DNA of 64,000 nt from Ruminococcus sp. (lineage in GTDB: Bacteria > Bacillota > Clostridia > Oscillospirales > Ruminococcaceae), in assembly GCF_019417665.1 (NCBI RefSeq), contig NZ_DXUU01000008.1, positions 1-64,000 on the forward strand, given 5' to 3'. This document shows, piece after piece, positions 16,351 through 25,584 of the stretch. Each line of letters starts with the position of its first letter. Position 1 is the first letter of the stretch. The notes under the pieces are model-generated. The model did not search any database, was not told the origin of the DNA, and worked only from the letters and a program-made list of their open reading frames with translations. Made by a program: the position numbers and the translations under genes.

Positions 16351-18315
16351 TTACTTTTCCTCCTCCAGAGCTTTGATCTTATCTCGCAGATACGCCGCAT
16401 GTTCAAATTCCAGCAGCTTTGCCGCTTCTTTCATCTGTGCCTTCAGCTGTTCGATCAGCGCCTGTTTTTCCTTACCCTTCAACTTCTTTCCAGTAGTTTT
16501 CTTTTCTACTTCTGCCTTAGACGTGATCTCAATAACATCACGCACATCCTTCTGAATGGTCTTTGGAATAATGCCATGGGCTTCATTATATGCCATCTGT
16601 TTGGCACGGCGGCGCTCCGTTTCCGTAATGGCGCGTTCCATCGAGCCGGTAACTTCATCGGCGTACATAATTACCTGTCCGTGAGCATTCCGGGCAGCAC
16701 GACCGATAGTCTGTATCATAGAGGTCTCACTGCGCAGGAATCCCTCCTTGTCCGCATCAAGAATCGCCACGAGAGATACTTCTGGAATATCCAAACCTTC
16801 ACGCAGCAGGTTGATGCCCACCAGCACATCGAATTCACCTAGACGCAGGTCCCGTATAATTTCCATACGCTCTACTGTATCAATATCGTGATGCAGATAG
16901 CGCACACGGACGCCCATGCGTTCCAAATATGCAGTCAAGTCCTCCGCCATTTTCTTGGTCAGCGTGGTCACAAGGACACGCTCGTTTTTCTCCGCACGGA
17001 TATTGATTTCCGAGAAGAGATCCTCGATCTGTCCTTCCACCGGCTTCACAATGATTTCCGGATCCACCAGACCCGTTGGACGAATCACCTGTTCCACAGT
17101 CTGCACAGAATGTTCCTGTTCAAAGGGACCAGGCGTGGCACTGACATAGACTGCCTGGTTGACATGACCGTAAAACTCATCGAAATTCAGTGGCCGATTG
17201 TCAAAGGCACTGGGCAGACGGAATCCATAATCCACTAGTGTCTGCTTGCGTGCCCGGTCTCCGGCGTACATTGCTCGCACCTGGGGCAGTGTTACATGAC
17301 TTTCGTCCACCACCAGCAGGAAATCCTCGGGAAAATGGTCTAACAAGGTATAAGGCACACTTCCCGGCGGTCTGCCGGAAAGAACACGGGAATAATTTTC
17401 GATTCCGCTGCAAAAGCCGATCTCTTCCAGCATTTCCATGTCATACTGGGTACGCTGCTGAATGCGCTGGGCTTCGATCAACTTATGATTGGCGGTGAAC
17501 CACGCCACACGCTCCACCATTTCGCGGCGGATCTCCTGTACAGCTTTGGTCATCTTCTCGTTGCCTACGACATAGTGGGATGCCGGCATAATTGCCGCAT
17601 ATTGCATAGTCGCAGTGATTTCCCCGGTGACAACATTGATCTCGCAGATACGGTCGATCTCATCACCGAAATATTCCACACGAATCGCCTTATCCGTAGA
17701 AGATGCCGGAAAAATTTCCACCACATCCCCACGTACCCGGAACTTGTTGCGGACAAAGTTGATGTCGTTTCGTTCATACTGAATTGCCACCAGTTCATCG
17801 ATCAGCTGTTCTCGGGATTTTTCCATCCCCGGACGAATGGATACCATCATAGAACGGTATTCCTCCGGGCTTCCCAGAGAGTAGATACAGGAAACGCTTG
17901 CGACAATAATGACATCCCGGCGTTCCGCCAGCGCAGCTGTGGCACTGTGACGCATTTTGTCGATCTCATCGTTAATGGACGAATCCTTTTCGATATAGCT
18001 GTCTGTACTGGGAATGTACGCTTCCGGCTGATAATAGTCATAGTAGGACACAAAATATTCTACTGCATTTTTGGGGAAAAATTCCCGGAATTCCGAGCAG
18101 AGCTGTGCCGCCAGGATCTTATTGTGTGCCAGAACCAACGTTGGCTTGTTGACTTTGGCGATGACATTAGCGATGGTATAAGTCTTACCGGAACCAGTTA
18201 CGCCCAGCAATGTCTGTTCATGATCGCCATCCCTGATTCCCTGCACCAGCTTTTCGATTGCCTCCGGCTGATCTCCAGTAGGTGCAAAGGGTGCGTGTAA
18301 TTCAAAGTGATCCAT
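16351..18315 (-). CDS. uvrB: Excinuclease ABC subunit B
   Basis: Helicase-like damage verifier that receives DNA from UvrA and recruits UvrC. 654 residues, normal length. Walker A GVTGSGKT (about 38-45), the beta-hairpin region YYDYYQPEAYIP (near 93), the DESH box (VVDESHVTLPQ), the QTIGRAARN helicase motif VI and the C-terminal UVR motif (EQLKAQMKEAAKLLEFEHAA) are all visible. AGGAGGA lies directly upstream of the ATG. Middle gene of radC-uvrB-uvrA. Confidence 0.97.
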   Translation of the reverse strand: MDHFELHAPFAPTGDQPEAIEKLVQGIRDGDHEQTLLGVTGSGKTYTIANVIAKVNKPTLVLAHNKILAAQLCSEFREFFPKNAVEYFVSYYDYYQPEAYIPSTDSYIEKDSSINDEIDKMRHSATAALAERRDVIIVASVSCIYSLGSPEEYRSMMVSIRPGMEKSREQLIDELVAIQYERNDINFVRNKFRVRGDVVEIFPASSTDKAIRVEYFGDEIDRICEINVVTGEITATMQYAAIMPASHYVVGNEKMTKAVQEIRREMVERVAWFTANHKLIEAQRIQQRTQYDMEMLEEIGFCSGIENYSRVLSGRPPGSVPYTLLDHFPEDFLLVVDESHVTLPQVRAMYAGDRARKQTLVDYGFRLPSAFDNRPLNFDEFYGHVNQAVYVSATPGPFEQEHSVQTVEQVIRPTGLVDPEIIVKPVEGQIEDLFSEINIRAEKNERVLVTTLTKKMAEDLTAYLERMGVRVRYLHHDIDTVERMEIIRDLRLGEFDVLVGINLLREGLDIPEVSLVAILDADKEGFLRSETSMIQTIGRAARNAHGQVIMYADEVTGSMERAITETERRRAKQMAYNEAHGIIPKTIQKDVRDVIEITSKAEVEKKTTGKKLKGKEKQALIEQLKAQMKEAAKLLEFEHAAYLRDKIKALEEEK

Positions 18316-18335
18316 GACAATTCCTCCTGAAACGA

Positions 18336-19112
18336 TTACGACTCTGACCAGCCCATGACCTGCCGCATGGAAATGGTATCTCCACGCTTTCCAACCACAA
18401 TATGATCCAGCAGCTGTATCTGCATGCTGTCCAGAATTCGGCGGAGCTGCTGCGTGGCAAACAGATCCGCATCTGAGAATTCTGCTCCTGTGTTAGGATG
18501 ATTATGCGCTAGAACCACTCTGGAACTGCGCATCCGAATGGCACATTCTACGATTCGATGAACATCCAGCATTGCACTTTGCGTTGTTCCCTTTGATACA
18601 GTTTCGCAGTGAAGCAGCTGCAGGGATTCATTGAGACATATCAGCAGCACACGCTCTTCCGTATCGCAGGAAAGATGTGCTTTCACATAATCACAAAGCT
18701 TCTGCACAGAATCCAGAACCGTATGCTCCCGCATTTTGTCCAGCTGATACTGCTGGCAGACCTGAGGGATCAGTTTCAGGAATACTGCCGTATATTCACT
18801 AATGCCCTTGATCTGCTTCAAGTCCTGGATATCTGCATCAAATACGCCGGACAAAGAGTGAAATTCTTGTATCAACTCATGGGCAATGGGATTGGTATTT
18901 TTCTGTGGCAGAGCATAAAACAGCAGCAGTTCCAAGGTCTCATGGGGCTGGAAATCCTCCAGACCGCTTTTCTGAAACCGTGTCCGCATCCGTTCCCGAT
19001 GACCATAGTGGCTGTGCTTTGGCTTGGAAACAGACCCTGTCTCCTCCGGCATGTCCTGATGCTTGTCCGCACCAGCCGTATCCTGATCCGGTTTCTTTTT
19101 CGTCTGCCCCAT
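18336..19112 (-). CDS. radC: RadC/YsxA family JAMM-domain protein
   Basis: A 258-residue protein with an N-terminal helix-hairpin-helix-like part (LKQIKGISEYTAVFLKL) and a C-terminal JAMM metalloprotease-like domain. The motif HxHx10D is exact (His203, His205, Asp216), so the zinc site is intact. RadC was once tied to DNA repair, but the original mutation proved to lie elsewhere and its true role is not settled. The first 30 or so residues are low-complexity and charged. ATG 19112 (MGQTKKK) has GGGAGGGA upstream; the longer frame to 19136 does not. It is 20 bases from uvrB and likely cotranscribed. Confidence 0.88.
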   Translation of the reverse strand: MGQTKKKPDQDTAGADKHQDMPEETGSVSKPKHSHYGHRERMRTRFQKSGLEDFQPHETLELLLFYALPQKNTNPIAHELIQEFHSLSGVFDADIQDLKQIKGISEYTAVFLKLIPQVCQQYQLDKMREHTVLDSVQKLCDYVKAHLSCDTEERVLLICLNESLQLLHCETVSKGTTQSAMLDVHRIVECAIRMRSSRVVLAHNHPNTGAEFSDADLFATQQLRRILDSMQIQLLDHIVVGKRGDTISMRQVMGWSES

Positions 19113-19167
19113 GGAAATCCCTCCCGTCAAAAGCACAAAAACACTTTTCTTTTTTGTAGAAATGTGG

Positions 19168-19173
19168 TATACT
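19168..19173 (+). promoter_or_regulatory. Extended -10 promoter of the rluA-family gene
   Basis: TATACT preceded by TGG one base upstream makes an extended -10 element (TGnTATACT). No good -35 is seen. The transcript would start near 19180, just before the AAAGGAG site. Confidence 0.6.
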
Positions 19174-19192
19174 GATAGAAAGTCACATTAGA

Positions 19193-19234
19193 AAAGGAGT
19201 GCTGCCGCAAAATGCAGCAGCAATATGGAAAATG
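19193..19234 (+). promoter_or_regulatory. Hairpin-bridged ribosome binding site of the rluA-family gene
   Basis: AAAGGAG (19193-19199) is followed at zero gap by TGCTGC, which can pair perfectly with GCAGCA at 19214-19219 or 19217-19222. After the second register 9 bases remain before ATG 19232. Linear distance is 32 bases, too far for normal initiation; folded, it is about 9. The same layout is seen at frr and ileS. Alternative: a 7-codon leader ORF (19212-19235) whose TGA overlaps the ATG and couples translation. Confidence 0.55.
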
Positions 19235-20212
19235 AAAGAATTTTGCATTCAGGAAAATGACAGTGATCAGAGACTCGACAGATTCCTACAGAAGATCCTG
19301 CCCCGGCTTCCTAAAAGTTTGTTTTACAAATGGATCCGCACTAAGCACATCAAGGTGAATCGCAAACGTTGTACACCGGATCAAAGACTTTGTGTCAGTG
19401 ATACAGTTCAGCTTTTTGTCAGCGATACTTACTTCGAAGCGGAACACCCTTCCGCCAGAACAGAAGCGCCGGAATTCTTACAGGCACCGGACAAACTGGA
19501 CATTCTCTTTGAAAATGACCAGATTCTCCTAGTCTGCAAGCCCGTGGGACTTGTAGTACACTGTGACAACCGCCAAGTGCCTGATACACTGATCAACCGG
19601 GTGCTCCACTACCTCTACCGCACCGGTGCCTATGACCCGAAACAGGAACAAAGCTTCACGCCGGCGCTGTGTAACCGGCTCGACCGAAACACCGGCGGCA
19701 TTGTCATTGCAGCGAAAACCGCAGCGGCTTTGCGTGAGGTGAATCGCCTCATTCGGGAAGACCGCATTCACAAGACATACCTCTGTGTTACTGTGGGTAC
19801 GCCAAAGCTGCATGATGCAAAGCTCCGTGCATGGCATAAAAAATCCGAAAGCCACAATACGGTCACTGTCCGTGACACGAAAGCAGATGGTTTCCAGGAG
19901 ATCATCACCGCCTATCACGTCATTGCATCCAACACACATCATGCGCTGTTGTCTGTAGATCTGATCACCGGCAGGACACATCAGATCCGTGCCCATCTGG
20001 CACACATCGGCACCCCCATTCTTGGCGATACCAAATATGGAAATATGAAGGAAAACCGCAGTACACACTGCAAATACCAGCGTCTATGGGCATATCAGCT
20101 GACCTTTTCCACCGATGTCGGAACATGTCTCGCCGATTTAGACGGTCTGACTGTCCGGACGGAACTGCCTGCATTTGTGAAGCAGGAATTTCCGCAGGCA
20201 GTTTTATCATAA
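19232..20212 (+). CDS. RluA family pseudouridine synthase
   Basis: Converts uridine to pseudouridine in structured RNA, probably 23S rRNA. 326 residues: an S4 RNA-binding domain at about residues 10-75, then the catalytic domain with RLDRNTGGIVIAAK, whose Asp is the nucleophile, and the later RTHQIRAHLAHIGTPILGD motif. RluA, RluC and RluD share these motifs, so the target site is not assigned; a second family member lies at 53313. The start MKEFCIQEND matches how these proteins usually begin; the frame is open to GTG 19199, which overlaps the ribosome site. Single gene, convergent with gatB. Confidence 0.93.
   Translation: MKEFCIQENDSDQRLDRFLQKILPRLPKSLFYKWIRTKHIKVNRKRCTPDQRLCVSDTVQLFVSDTYFEAEHPSARTEAPEFLQAPDKLDILFENDQILLVCKPVGLVVHCDNRQVPDTLINRVLHYLYRTGAYDPKQEQSFTPALCNRLDRNTGGIVIAAKTAAALREVNRLIREDRIHKTYLCVTVGTPKLHDAKLRAWHKKSESHNTVTVRDTKADGFQEIITAYHVIASNTHHALLSVDLITGRTHQIRAHLAHIGTPILGDTKYGNMKENRSTHCKYQRLWAYQLTFSTDVGTCLADLDGLTVRTELPAFVKQEFPQAVLS
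20163..20205 (+). terminator. Terminator inside the 3' end of the rluA-family CDS
   Basis: AACTGCCTGC (20163-20172) pairs perfectly with GCAGGCAGTT (20194-20203), followed by TTTTATC. The whole stem lies within the last codons of the gene; the stop codon is at 20210. A weaker inverted repeat follows at about 20200-20253. Confidence 0.6.
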
Positions 20213-20263
20213 CATATGAAATGTGACAGCTGTGTGTCATATTGAAAACTGCATTCCCCAGAA

Positions 20264-21700
20264 TTATTCTGATAGCATTCGGGTAACGATCTCCTTGACG
20301 ATACCCGGATTTGCTTTACCCTTGGATGCCTTCATGCACTGACCCACCAGATAGCCCAGTGCATTGGTCTTGCCGTTCTTATAGTCATTGACAGACTTTT
20401 CATTCTGTGCCAAAACATCCTTTGCCAGCTGTTCCAGGAAGCCGGTATCCGAATTCTGCTTCATACCCTTCTCTTCGATCACGGCAATGGGATCCTTGTC
20501 CTCTTCTACAATTACGGCAAATACCTTTTTCGCAGAAGAATTGGAGATGACGCCCTTTTCTACCTGTTCGATCAGTGCAGTCAGATGCTCCGGCGTCAGT
20601 GCAGTCTCCTCAATGGTCTTGCCGGTTTCATTGGTATACTTGGCAATATCTGAGAGAATCCAGTTGCTGATGCTCTTGGGCTTGCAAGTGCCCAGTGCCA
20701 CGCAGGCATCAAACAAGCTAGAACGAGAAATATCTTCCGCAATGAGTGTAGCATCTGTTTGGGACAGACCGAAGTCAAAGACATATCGCTGGAGCTTCAC
20801 ATTGGGCAGTTCCGGAATGCTCTCTTTCAGTGCCTGGATTTTCTCTTCTGGTACAACGATGGTCAGCAGATCAGGCTCCGGGAAATAGCGGTAATCCTGG
20901 GCATCTTCCTTGGAACGCATGACAATACTCATACCCTTGGCATCATCCCATCGGCGGGTCTCCTGTACAACGGTACCGCCTGCTTCCAACAATTCGATCT
21001 GCCGCTTTGCCTCATATTCAATACCACGGACAGCTGCACTGAAGCTGTTGACATTTTTCATCTCGCAGCGTGTACCGAATTCAGTAGCACCTTTTTCCCG
21101 GACGGAAACGTTAACGTCACAACGAATAGAACCCTCCTGCATCTTACAATCCGAAATGTTCAGGTACTGCAAAATGGACTTGATGGTTTCCAGATACGCT
21201 TTTGCTTCGGCACTGCTGCGGATATCCGGCTCAGAAACGATCTCAATCAGCGGCACACCGCAGCGGTTCAAGTCAACCAGAGAACCGGAGAACGATTCAT
21301 CATGAAGCAGCTTTCCGGCATCTTCTTCGATATGGATACGGGTCACGCCGATTCGCTTCATCTGTCCGTCCACCATAACATCCAGATAGCCCTTTCCGCA
21401 AAGAGGTACCTCTGCCTGAGAGATCTGATAAGCCTTTGGCAGATCCGGGTAGAAATAGTTCTTTCTGTCCTGCTTGCAGATACCGTTGATCTCACAGTGC
21501 ATGGCATGTCCCATTTTGATGGCATACTCCACGACCTTTTCGTTCAGAGTCGGCAGTGTGCCCGGCATCCCCATACAGATCGGGCAGACCTGGGTATTGA
21601 CTTCCAGACCAAATGCGTTGCGGCAGTTGCAATAAATCTTCGATTTTGTATTCAATTCAGCGTGGACTTCCAGTCCCACGACCATTTCATAATCTTTCAT
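20264..21700 (-). CDS. gatB: Asp/Glu-tRNA amidotransferase subunit B
   Basis: tRNA-binding and kinase subunit of the GatCAB complex, which converts Glu-tRNA(Gln) and Asp-tRNA(Asn) to the amidated forms in bacteria lacking GlnRS or AsnRS. 478 residues: the N-terminal cradle domain opens with MVVGLEVHAEL and has zinc-site cysteines (YCNCRNAF and CPICMGMPGTLP), and the C-terminal GatB/YqeY helical domain ends the protein. The start at 21700 has GAGGAGGAG at about 8 bases; the 6 extra residues in the open frame are not supported. It begins 14 bases after gatA. Confidence 0.97.
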   Translation of the reverse strand: MKDYEMVVGLEVHAELNTKSKIYCNCRNAFGLEVNTQVCPICMGMPGTLPTLNEKVVEYAIKMGHAMHCEINGICKQDRKNYFYPDLPKAYQISQAEVPLCGKGYLDVMVDGQMKRIGVTRIHIEEDAGKLLHDESFSGSLVDLNRCGVPLIEIVSEPDIRSSAEAKAYLETIKSILQYLNISDCKMQEGSIRCDVNVSVREKGATEFGTRCEMKNVNSFSAAVRGIEYEAKRQIELLEAGGTVVQETRRWDDAKGMSIVMRSKEDAQDYRYFPEPDLLTIVVPEEKIQALKESIPELPNVKLQRYVFDFGLSQTDATLIAEDISRSSLFDACVALGTCKPKSISNWILSDIAKYTNETGKTIEETALTPEHLTALIEQVEKGVISNSSAKKVFAVIVEEDKDPIAVIEEKGMKQNSDTGFLEQLAKDVLAQNEKSVNDYKNGKTNALGYLVGQCMKASKGKANPGIVKEIVTRMLSE

Positions 21701-21714
21701 AGGTTCACTCCTCC

Positions 21715-23175
21715 TCAAAAGGTTTCCGGGATTGCCTGAAATCCGCCTACCAGCTGTTCATAGCCATATGCGGCATTCAGGATCGTCTGCTCTGCAAACT
21801 TGTTGCCGATCAGTTGCATACCCAGCGGCAGACCGTCAGATGACTTGCCGCATGGTACACTGACAGCCGGCAGTCCCGCAATATTAACAGTAACAGTGCA
21901 TACGTCGCTGTAGTACATTTTCAGCGGATCGTTGATATTCTCGCCGATGCGGAATGCGGCTGAGGGCGCTGTCGGTGTGAGAATGACATCGCAGTCCTGG
22001 AATGCCTGTGCAAATTCCTGTCCGATACGGCGCTGTACCAGCTTTGCCTTCTTGTAGTATGCATCATAGAAACCGGAACTCAATACAAATGTTCCCAACA
22101 TAATACGGCGCTTTACCTCATCACCGAAGCCCTCGCTTCTGGTTTTTTCGTACATATCTGTCAGCCCGTCATATCCTGCTGCACGATAGCCGTACTTCAC
22201 GCCGTCAAACCGTGCCAGGTTGGAGGATGCTTCCGCAGATGCAATGATGTAGTAAGTGTTGATGGCATATTCCGTACTGGGCAGAGAGATTTCCTTGACA
22301 ACTGCACCGTTCTGTTCCAGCAGCTTGATGGCAGCAAAAACTGCATCCTTGACATAGGCGTCAATGCCGTCACCAAAGTATTCCTTGGGTACACCGATGC
22401 GCAGTCCTTGCACATTGCCATCCAGGTTGTCGTATAAGTTAGTATAGGTGCGATAAGCCGAAGTGGCATCCATCTTGTCGTGTCCCTGAATGAGACTCTG
22501 GAGCATAGCCACATCCTTGACAGATTTTCCGAAAGGTCCGATTTGATCCAAGGATGATGCAAATGCCACCAGACCATACCGGGATACACTGCCGTAGGTA
22601 GGCTTCAGGCCAACTACACCGCACAGAGATGCCGGCTGACGAATCGAACCGCCCGTATCGGAGCCAAGAGTCAAAATAGCCTCTCCTGCTGCCACAGCTG
22701 CTGCGCTGCCGCCGGAGGAACCGCCCGGTACACAGTCCGGATTATGTGGATTATGGGTCTTGTGAAAATAGGATGTCTCTGTAGAGGAACCCATGGCGAA
22801 CTCGTCCATGTTCATCTTTCCTGTGATTACCATATTTGCCTTGCGTACCGGCTGCATCACAGTGGCATCGAAAGGCGGCACATAGTTCTCCAGCATACGG
22901 GAAGAACAGGTGGTGCGGATACCCTTTGTGGAGATATTATCTTTGATACCGATGGGGATACCTGCCAAAGGATGCAATTCTTCTCCTGCGGCACGGGCAG
23001 CATCTACTGCCTTTGCCTGTTCCAGACAGTCCTCACAGCGTGTGACATATGCCTCTACTGTAGGCTCTTTGGCATCGATCTGCGCCAGAACATCCTGTGT
23101 CAGTTCCACAGCACTGCATTCTTTCTTTTGCAGCATGGCAGACAGTTCGGCAGCATTTTTTTCAAACAGCTTCAT
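21715..23175 (-). CDS. gatA: Asp/Glu-tRNA amidotransferase subunit A
   Basis: Glutaminase subunit of GatCAB: an amidase-signature enzyme that frees ammonia from glutamine. 486 residues. The Ser-cisSer-Lys centre is seen as the Lys in GIPIGIKDN and the serines in PGGSSGGSAAAV and GSDTGGSIRQPA. AAGGAGG precedes the ATG. Order in the operon is ligA-gatC-gatA-gatB. Confidence 0.97.
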   Translation of the reverse strand: MKLFEKNAAELSAMLQKKECSAVELTQDVLAQIDAKEPTVEAYVTRCEDCLEQAKAVDAARAAGEELHPLAGIPIGIKDNISTKGIRTTCSSRMLENYVPPFDATVMQPVRKANMVITGKMNMDEFAMGSSTETSYFHKTHNPHNPDCVPGGSSGGSAAAVAAGEAILTLGSDTGGSIRQPASLCGVVGLKPTYGSVSRYGLVAFASSLDQIGPFGKSVKDVAMLQSLIQGHDKMDATSAYRTYTNLYDNLDGNVQGLRIGVPKEYFGDGIDAYVKDAVFAAIKLLEQNGAVVKEISLPSTEYAINTYYIIASAEASSNLARFDGVKYGYRAAGYDGLTDMYEKTRSEGFGDEVKRRIMLGTFVLSSGFYDAYYKKAKLVQRRIGQEFAQAFQDCDVILTPTAPSAAFRIGENINDPLKMYYSDVCTVTVNIAGLPAVSVPCGKSSDGLPLGMQLIGNKFAEQTILNAAYGYEQLVGGFQAIPETF

Positions 23176-23190
23176 GATATCGTTTCCTCC

Positions 23191-23460
23191 TTACTCTACT
23201 GTTTTGGGTACGACCAGACAGCCGGACTGTACTTCCGGTGCATTTGCCAGCATTTCTTCCCGGCGGAATTTGTGCTCCACGGCTTCGTCCTCACGCAGAC
23301 GCATAGCATTTTCTGCATCCAGTGTCAGCTCGTCCTCCACATCCGGCAGACGGTCTACCATATCCACAATGGCAGCCATATCGGTTTCGAATTTCTCCAT
23401 CTTGTCCGGCTCAATACGAAGTCGGGACAGCTTTGCAATATGTGCAATATCAATTTTCAT
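23191..23460 (-). CDS. gatC: Asp/Glu-tRNA amidotransferase subunit C
   Basis: Small clamp subunit that holds GatA and GatB together. 89 residues, with the family opening IAHIAKLSRLRI and the conserved LREDE...R...LANAPE segment. Its ATG lies 11 bases inside the 3' end of ligA, in another frame, with AAAGGG upstream, so translation is probably coupled to ligA. Confidence 0.95.
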   Translation of the reverse strand: MKIDIAHIAKLSRLRIEPDKMEKFETDMAAIVDMVDRLPDVEDELTLDAENAMRLREDEAVEHKFRREEMLANAPEVQSGCLVVPKTVE

Positions 23461-25459
23461 TTATATCAACCCTTTCTTGGATTTTGTTACGAAATTCCTC
23501 TTCGCTGAGCACCGAGATGCCCAACTCGTTCGCCTTGTCCAGCTTACTGCCGGCAGCTTCTCCTGCGACAACAAAGGAAGTCTTTTTGGAGACGCTGCCG
23601 CTGACCTTTCCGCCATAACGCAGGATGAATTCCTTTGCCTCACTGCGCTTCATGGTTGAGAGCGTACCTGTCAGCACAAAGGTCATACCGGCAAAACGTG
23701 TATCCTCCACTGCAGTGCCTTGATAGGTCATATTACAGCCTGCCTCACGGAGATGGTCGATCAGCTGACGCATATGGGGCTCTGTCAGTGCAGTGACCAC
23801 GCTTTCTGCCATAGTTGCACCGAAGCCATCGATCTCCTGAATTTCCTCCGCTGTCGCAGCCAGCAGCGCATCCATAGTGGAAAAACGTTCGCAGAGCAGT
23901 TTTGCTGCACGAGAACCGATTCCCCGGATTCCCAAGGCAAAGATCAGACGATCCAGAGAATTTCCTCTGGACGCATCGATGGCACGTATCAGATTATCTG
24001 CCGACTTTTCCGCAAAGCGTTCCAGCCCGGTCAGATCCGCCTGAGTCAGATGATACAGATCCGCTACGGAGTGCACCAATCCCTCTTCCTGAAGTGCTGC
24101 CAGATTCTGGGGCCCTAAGCCGTCAATGTTCATAGCATCCTTGGAGACAAAGTGAATCATACGCTTCATGAGCTGTGCCGGACAGTCCGGATTAGGACAG
24201 CGCAGCGCTGCTTCATCGTCATCACGCACTGCTGGTGTCTCACAGACAGGACATGTCTCCGGCAAAACATAAGGTTTGGAATCGGCGGCATGTGCCGCAA
24301 CACGCAGTACCTCCGGAATGATCTCTCCGGCTTTTCGTACCACAATCGTATCTCCCAGACGGATATCCCGTTCTGTGATAAAATCCTGATTATGCAGTGT
24401 AGCACGTGCCACCTCTGTTCCGGCAAGCTGTACCGGGTCGAAGATCGCTACCGGCGTAATAACACCGGTTCTGCCTACGCTCAAAAGTATCTCACGCAAA
24501 GTGGTCTCTTTTTCCTCCGGCGGAAACTTGAATGCTGCTGCCCATTTGGGTACTTTGGAAGTAGCACCTATTTCCTCTCGCTGTGCAAAGGAATCCACCT
24601 TTACTACAACGCCGTCTGTATCGTAGGCATAACCGCCTCTCTCCTCGCCGATGGCAGCGATTTTGTCACGTATCTCCTCCACTGTGTGGCATTTGCCGCT
24701 GTGAGGGATCACCGTGGGAAAGCCCAGAGATTCCAGATATTCCAGCGATTCCAAATGGGAACGGAGTGTAACGCCATCGACCTGCTGAATATTAAAGATC
24801 CAGATGTCCAAACTGCGTGAGGCTGTGACGGCAGCATTTTTTTGCCGCAAAGAGCCGGACGCTGCATTCCGGGGATTCTTTGCCGGAGTCTCTCCGTTCA
24901 GTTCCTGCTGCTCCACAAGTGCGGCAAAACTTTTGCGTGACATATACACCTCGCCGCGCACTTCCAGAAATGTCGGTGCATTGGTGAGCCGCTGTGGAAT
25001 ATTCGAAATCGTACGCAGATTTGCCGTCACATCCTCCCCCACAAAACCGTCTCCCCGGGTAGAGCCCCGTGTCAGAACACCATTGGTATACTCAAGCGAC
25101 ACCGACAAACCATCGATCTTCGGCTCGACAATAAATTCCGGCGTTTGCAATTCCTCCTGACAGCGGCGGACAAATGCATCCATTTCCTCATAGGAAAAGA
25201 CATCCTGCAAGCTCATCATCTGCACGACATGAGGCACTTTTTCAAAAGTACGGGATGCCGTTCCTCCCACATGCTTTGTGGGCGAATCCTCTGTAGCATA
25301 CTGAGGAAACTGCTGCTCCAGCGTTTCCAATTCTCGCATGAGCATATCATACTTATAGTCGGAAACGGTGGGATTTTCCTGCATATAGTATTGCTCGTTG
25401 TACTGTTCCAGCAGTTGCCGCAGTTCTGACATCCGCTGTTTTGCTGTCATTTCATCCAT
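23450..25459 (-). CDS. ligA: NAD-dependent DNA ligase
   Basis: Seals nicks in replication and repair using NAD. 669 residues, normal size. Domain order: Ia domain, adenylation domain with the nucleotide-binding Lys in VEPKIDGLSVS (Lys near 114), OB fold, four-cysteine zinc finger (CPVC...CPNPDC), helix-hairpin-helix repeats and a C-terminal BRCT domain (GMTFVLTGTLSTMKRSEA). ATG 25459 has AAGGAG 9 bases upstream; the longer frame to 25531 crosses the promoter. First gene of ligA-gatCAB. Confidence 0.97.
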   Translation of the reverse strand: MDEMTAKQRMSELRQLLEQYNEQYYMQENPTVSDYKYDMLMRELETLEQQFPQYATEDSPTKHVGGTASRTFEKVPHVVQMMSLQDVFSYEEMDAFVRRCQEELQTPEFIVEPKIDGLSVSLEYTNGVLTRGSTRGDGFVGEDVTANLRTISNIPQRLTNAPTFLEVRGEVYMSRKSFAALVEQQELNGETPAKNPRNAASGSLRQKNAAVTASRSLDIWIFNIQQVDGVTLRSHLESLEYLESLGFPTVIPHSGKCHTVEEIRDKIAAIGEERGGYAYDTDGVVVKVDSFAQREEIGATSKVPKWAAAFKFPPEEKETTLREILLSVGRTGVITPVAIFDPVQLAGTEVARATLHNQDFITERDIRLGDTIVVRKAGEIIPEVLRVAAHAADSKPYVLPETCPVCETPAVRDDDEAALRCPNPDCPAQLMKRMIHFVSKDAMNIDGLGPQNLAALQEEGLVHSVADLYHLTQADLTGLERFAEKSADNLIRAIDASRGNSLDRLIFALGIRGIGSRAAKLLCERFSTMDALLAATAEEIQEIDGFGATMAESVVTALTEPHMRQLIDHLREAGCNMTYQGTAVEDTRFAGMTFVLTGTLSTMKRSEAKEFILRYGGKVSGSVSKKTSFVVAGEAAGSKLDKANELGISVLSEEEFRNKIQERVDINEN

Positions 25460-25508
25460 GTTTTGGTTCTCCTTGCTGTGATCCGGCATTGACGCCAGAT
25501 ACTTTTTT

Positions 25509-25514
25509 ATTATA
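25509..25514 (-). promoter_or_regulatory. Extended -10 promoter of the ligA-gatCAB operon
   Basis: On the minus strand TATAAT is preceded by TGTGG, giving an extended -10. The -35 is poor. Confidence 0.6.
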
Positions 25515-25584
25515 CCACAAACCTGCGGCATATGCTAGACCTTTTACAATTTTTTCATGGTTTTTTCGCTAGAAATGCAGTTTT

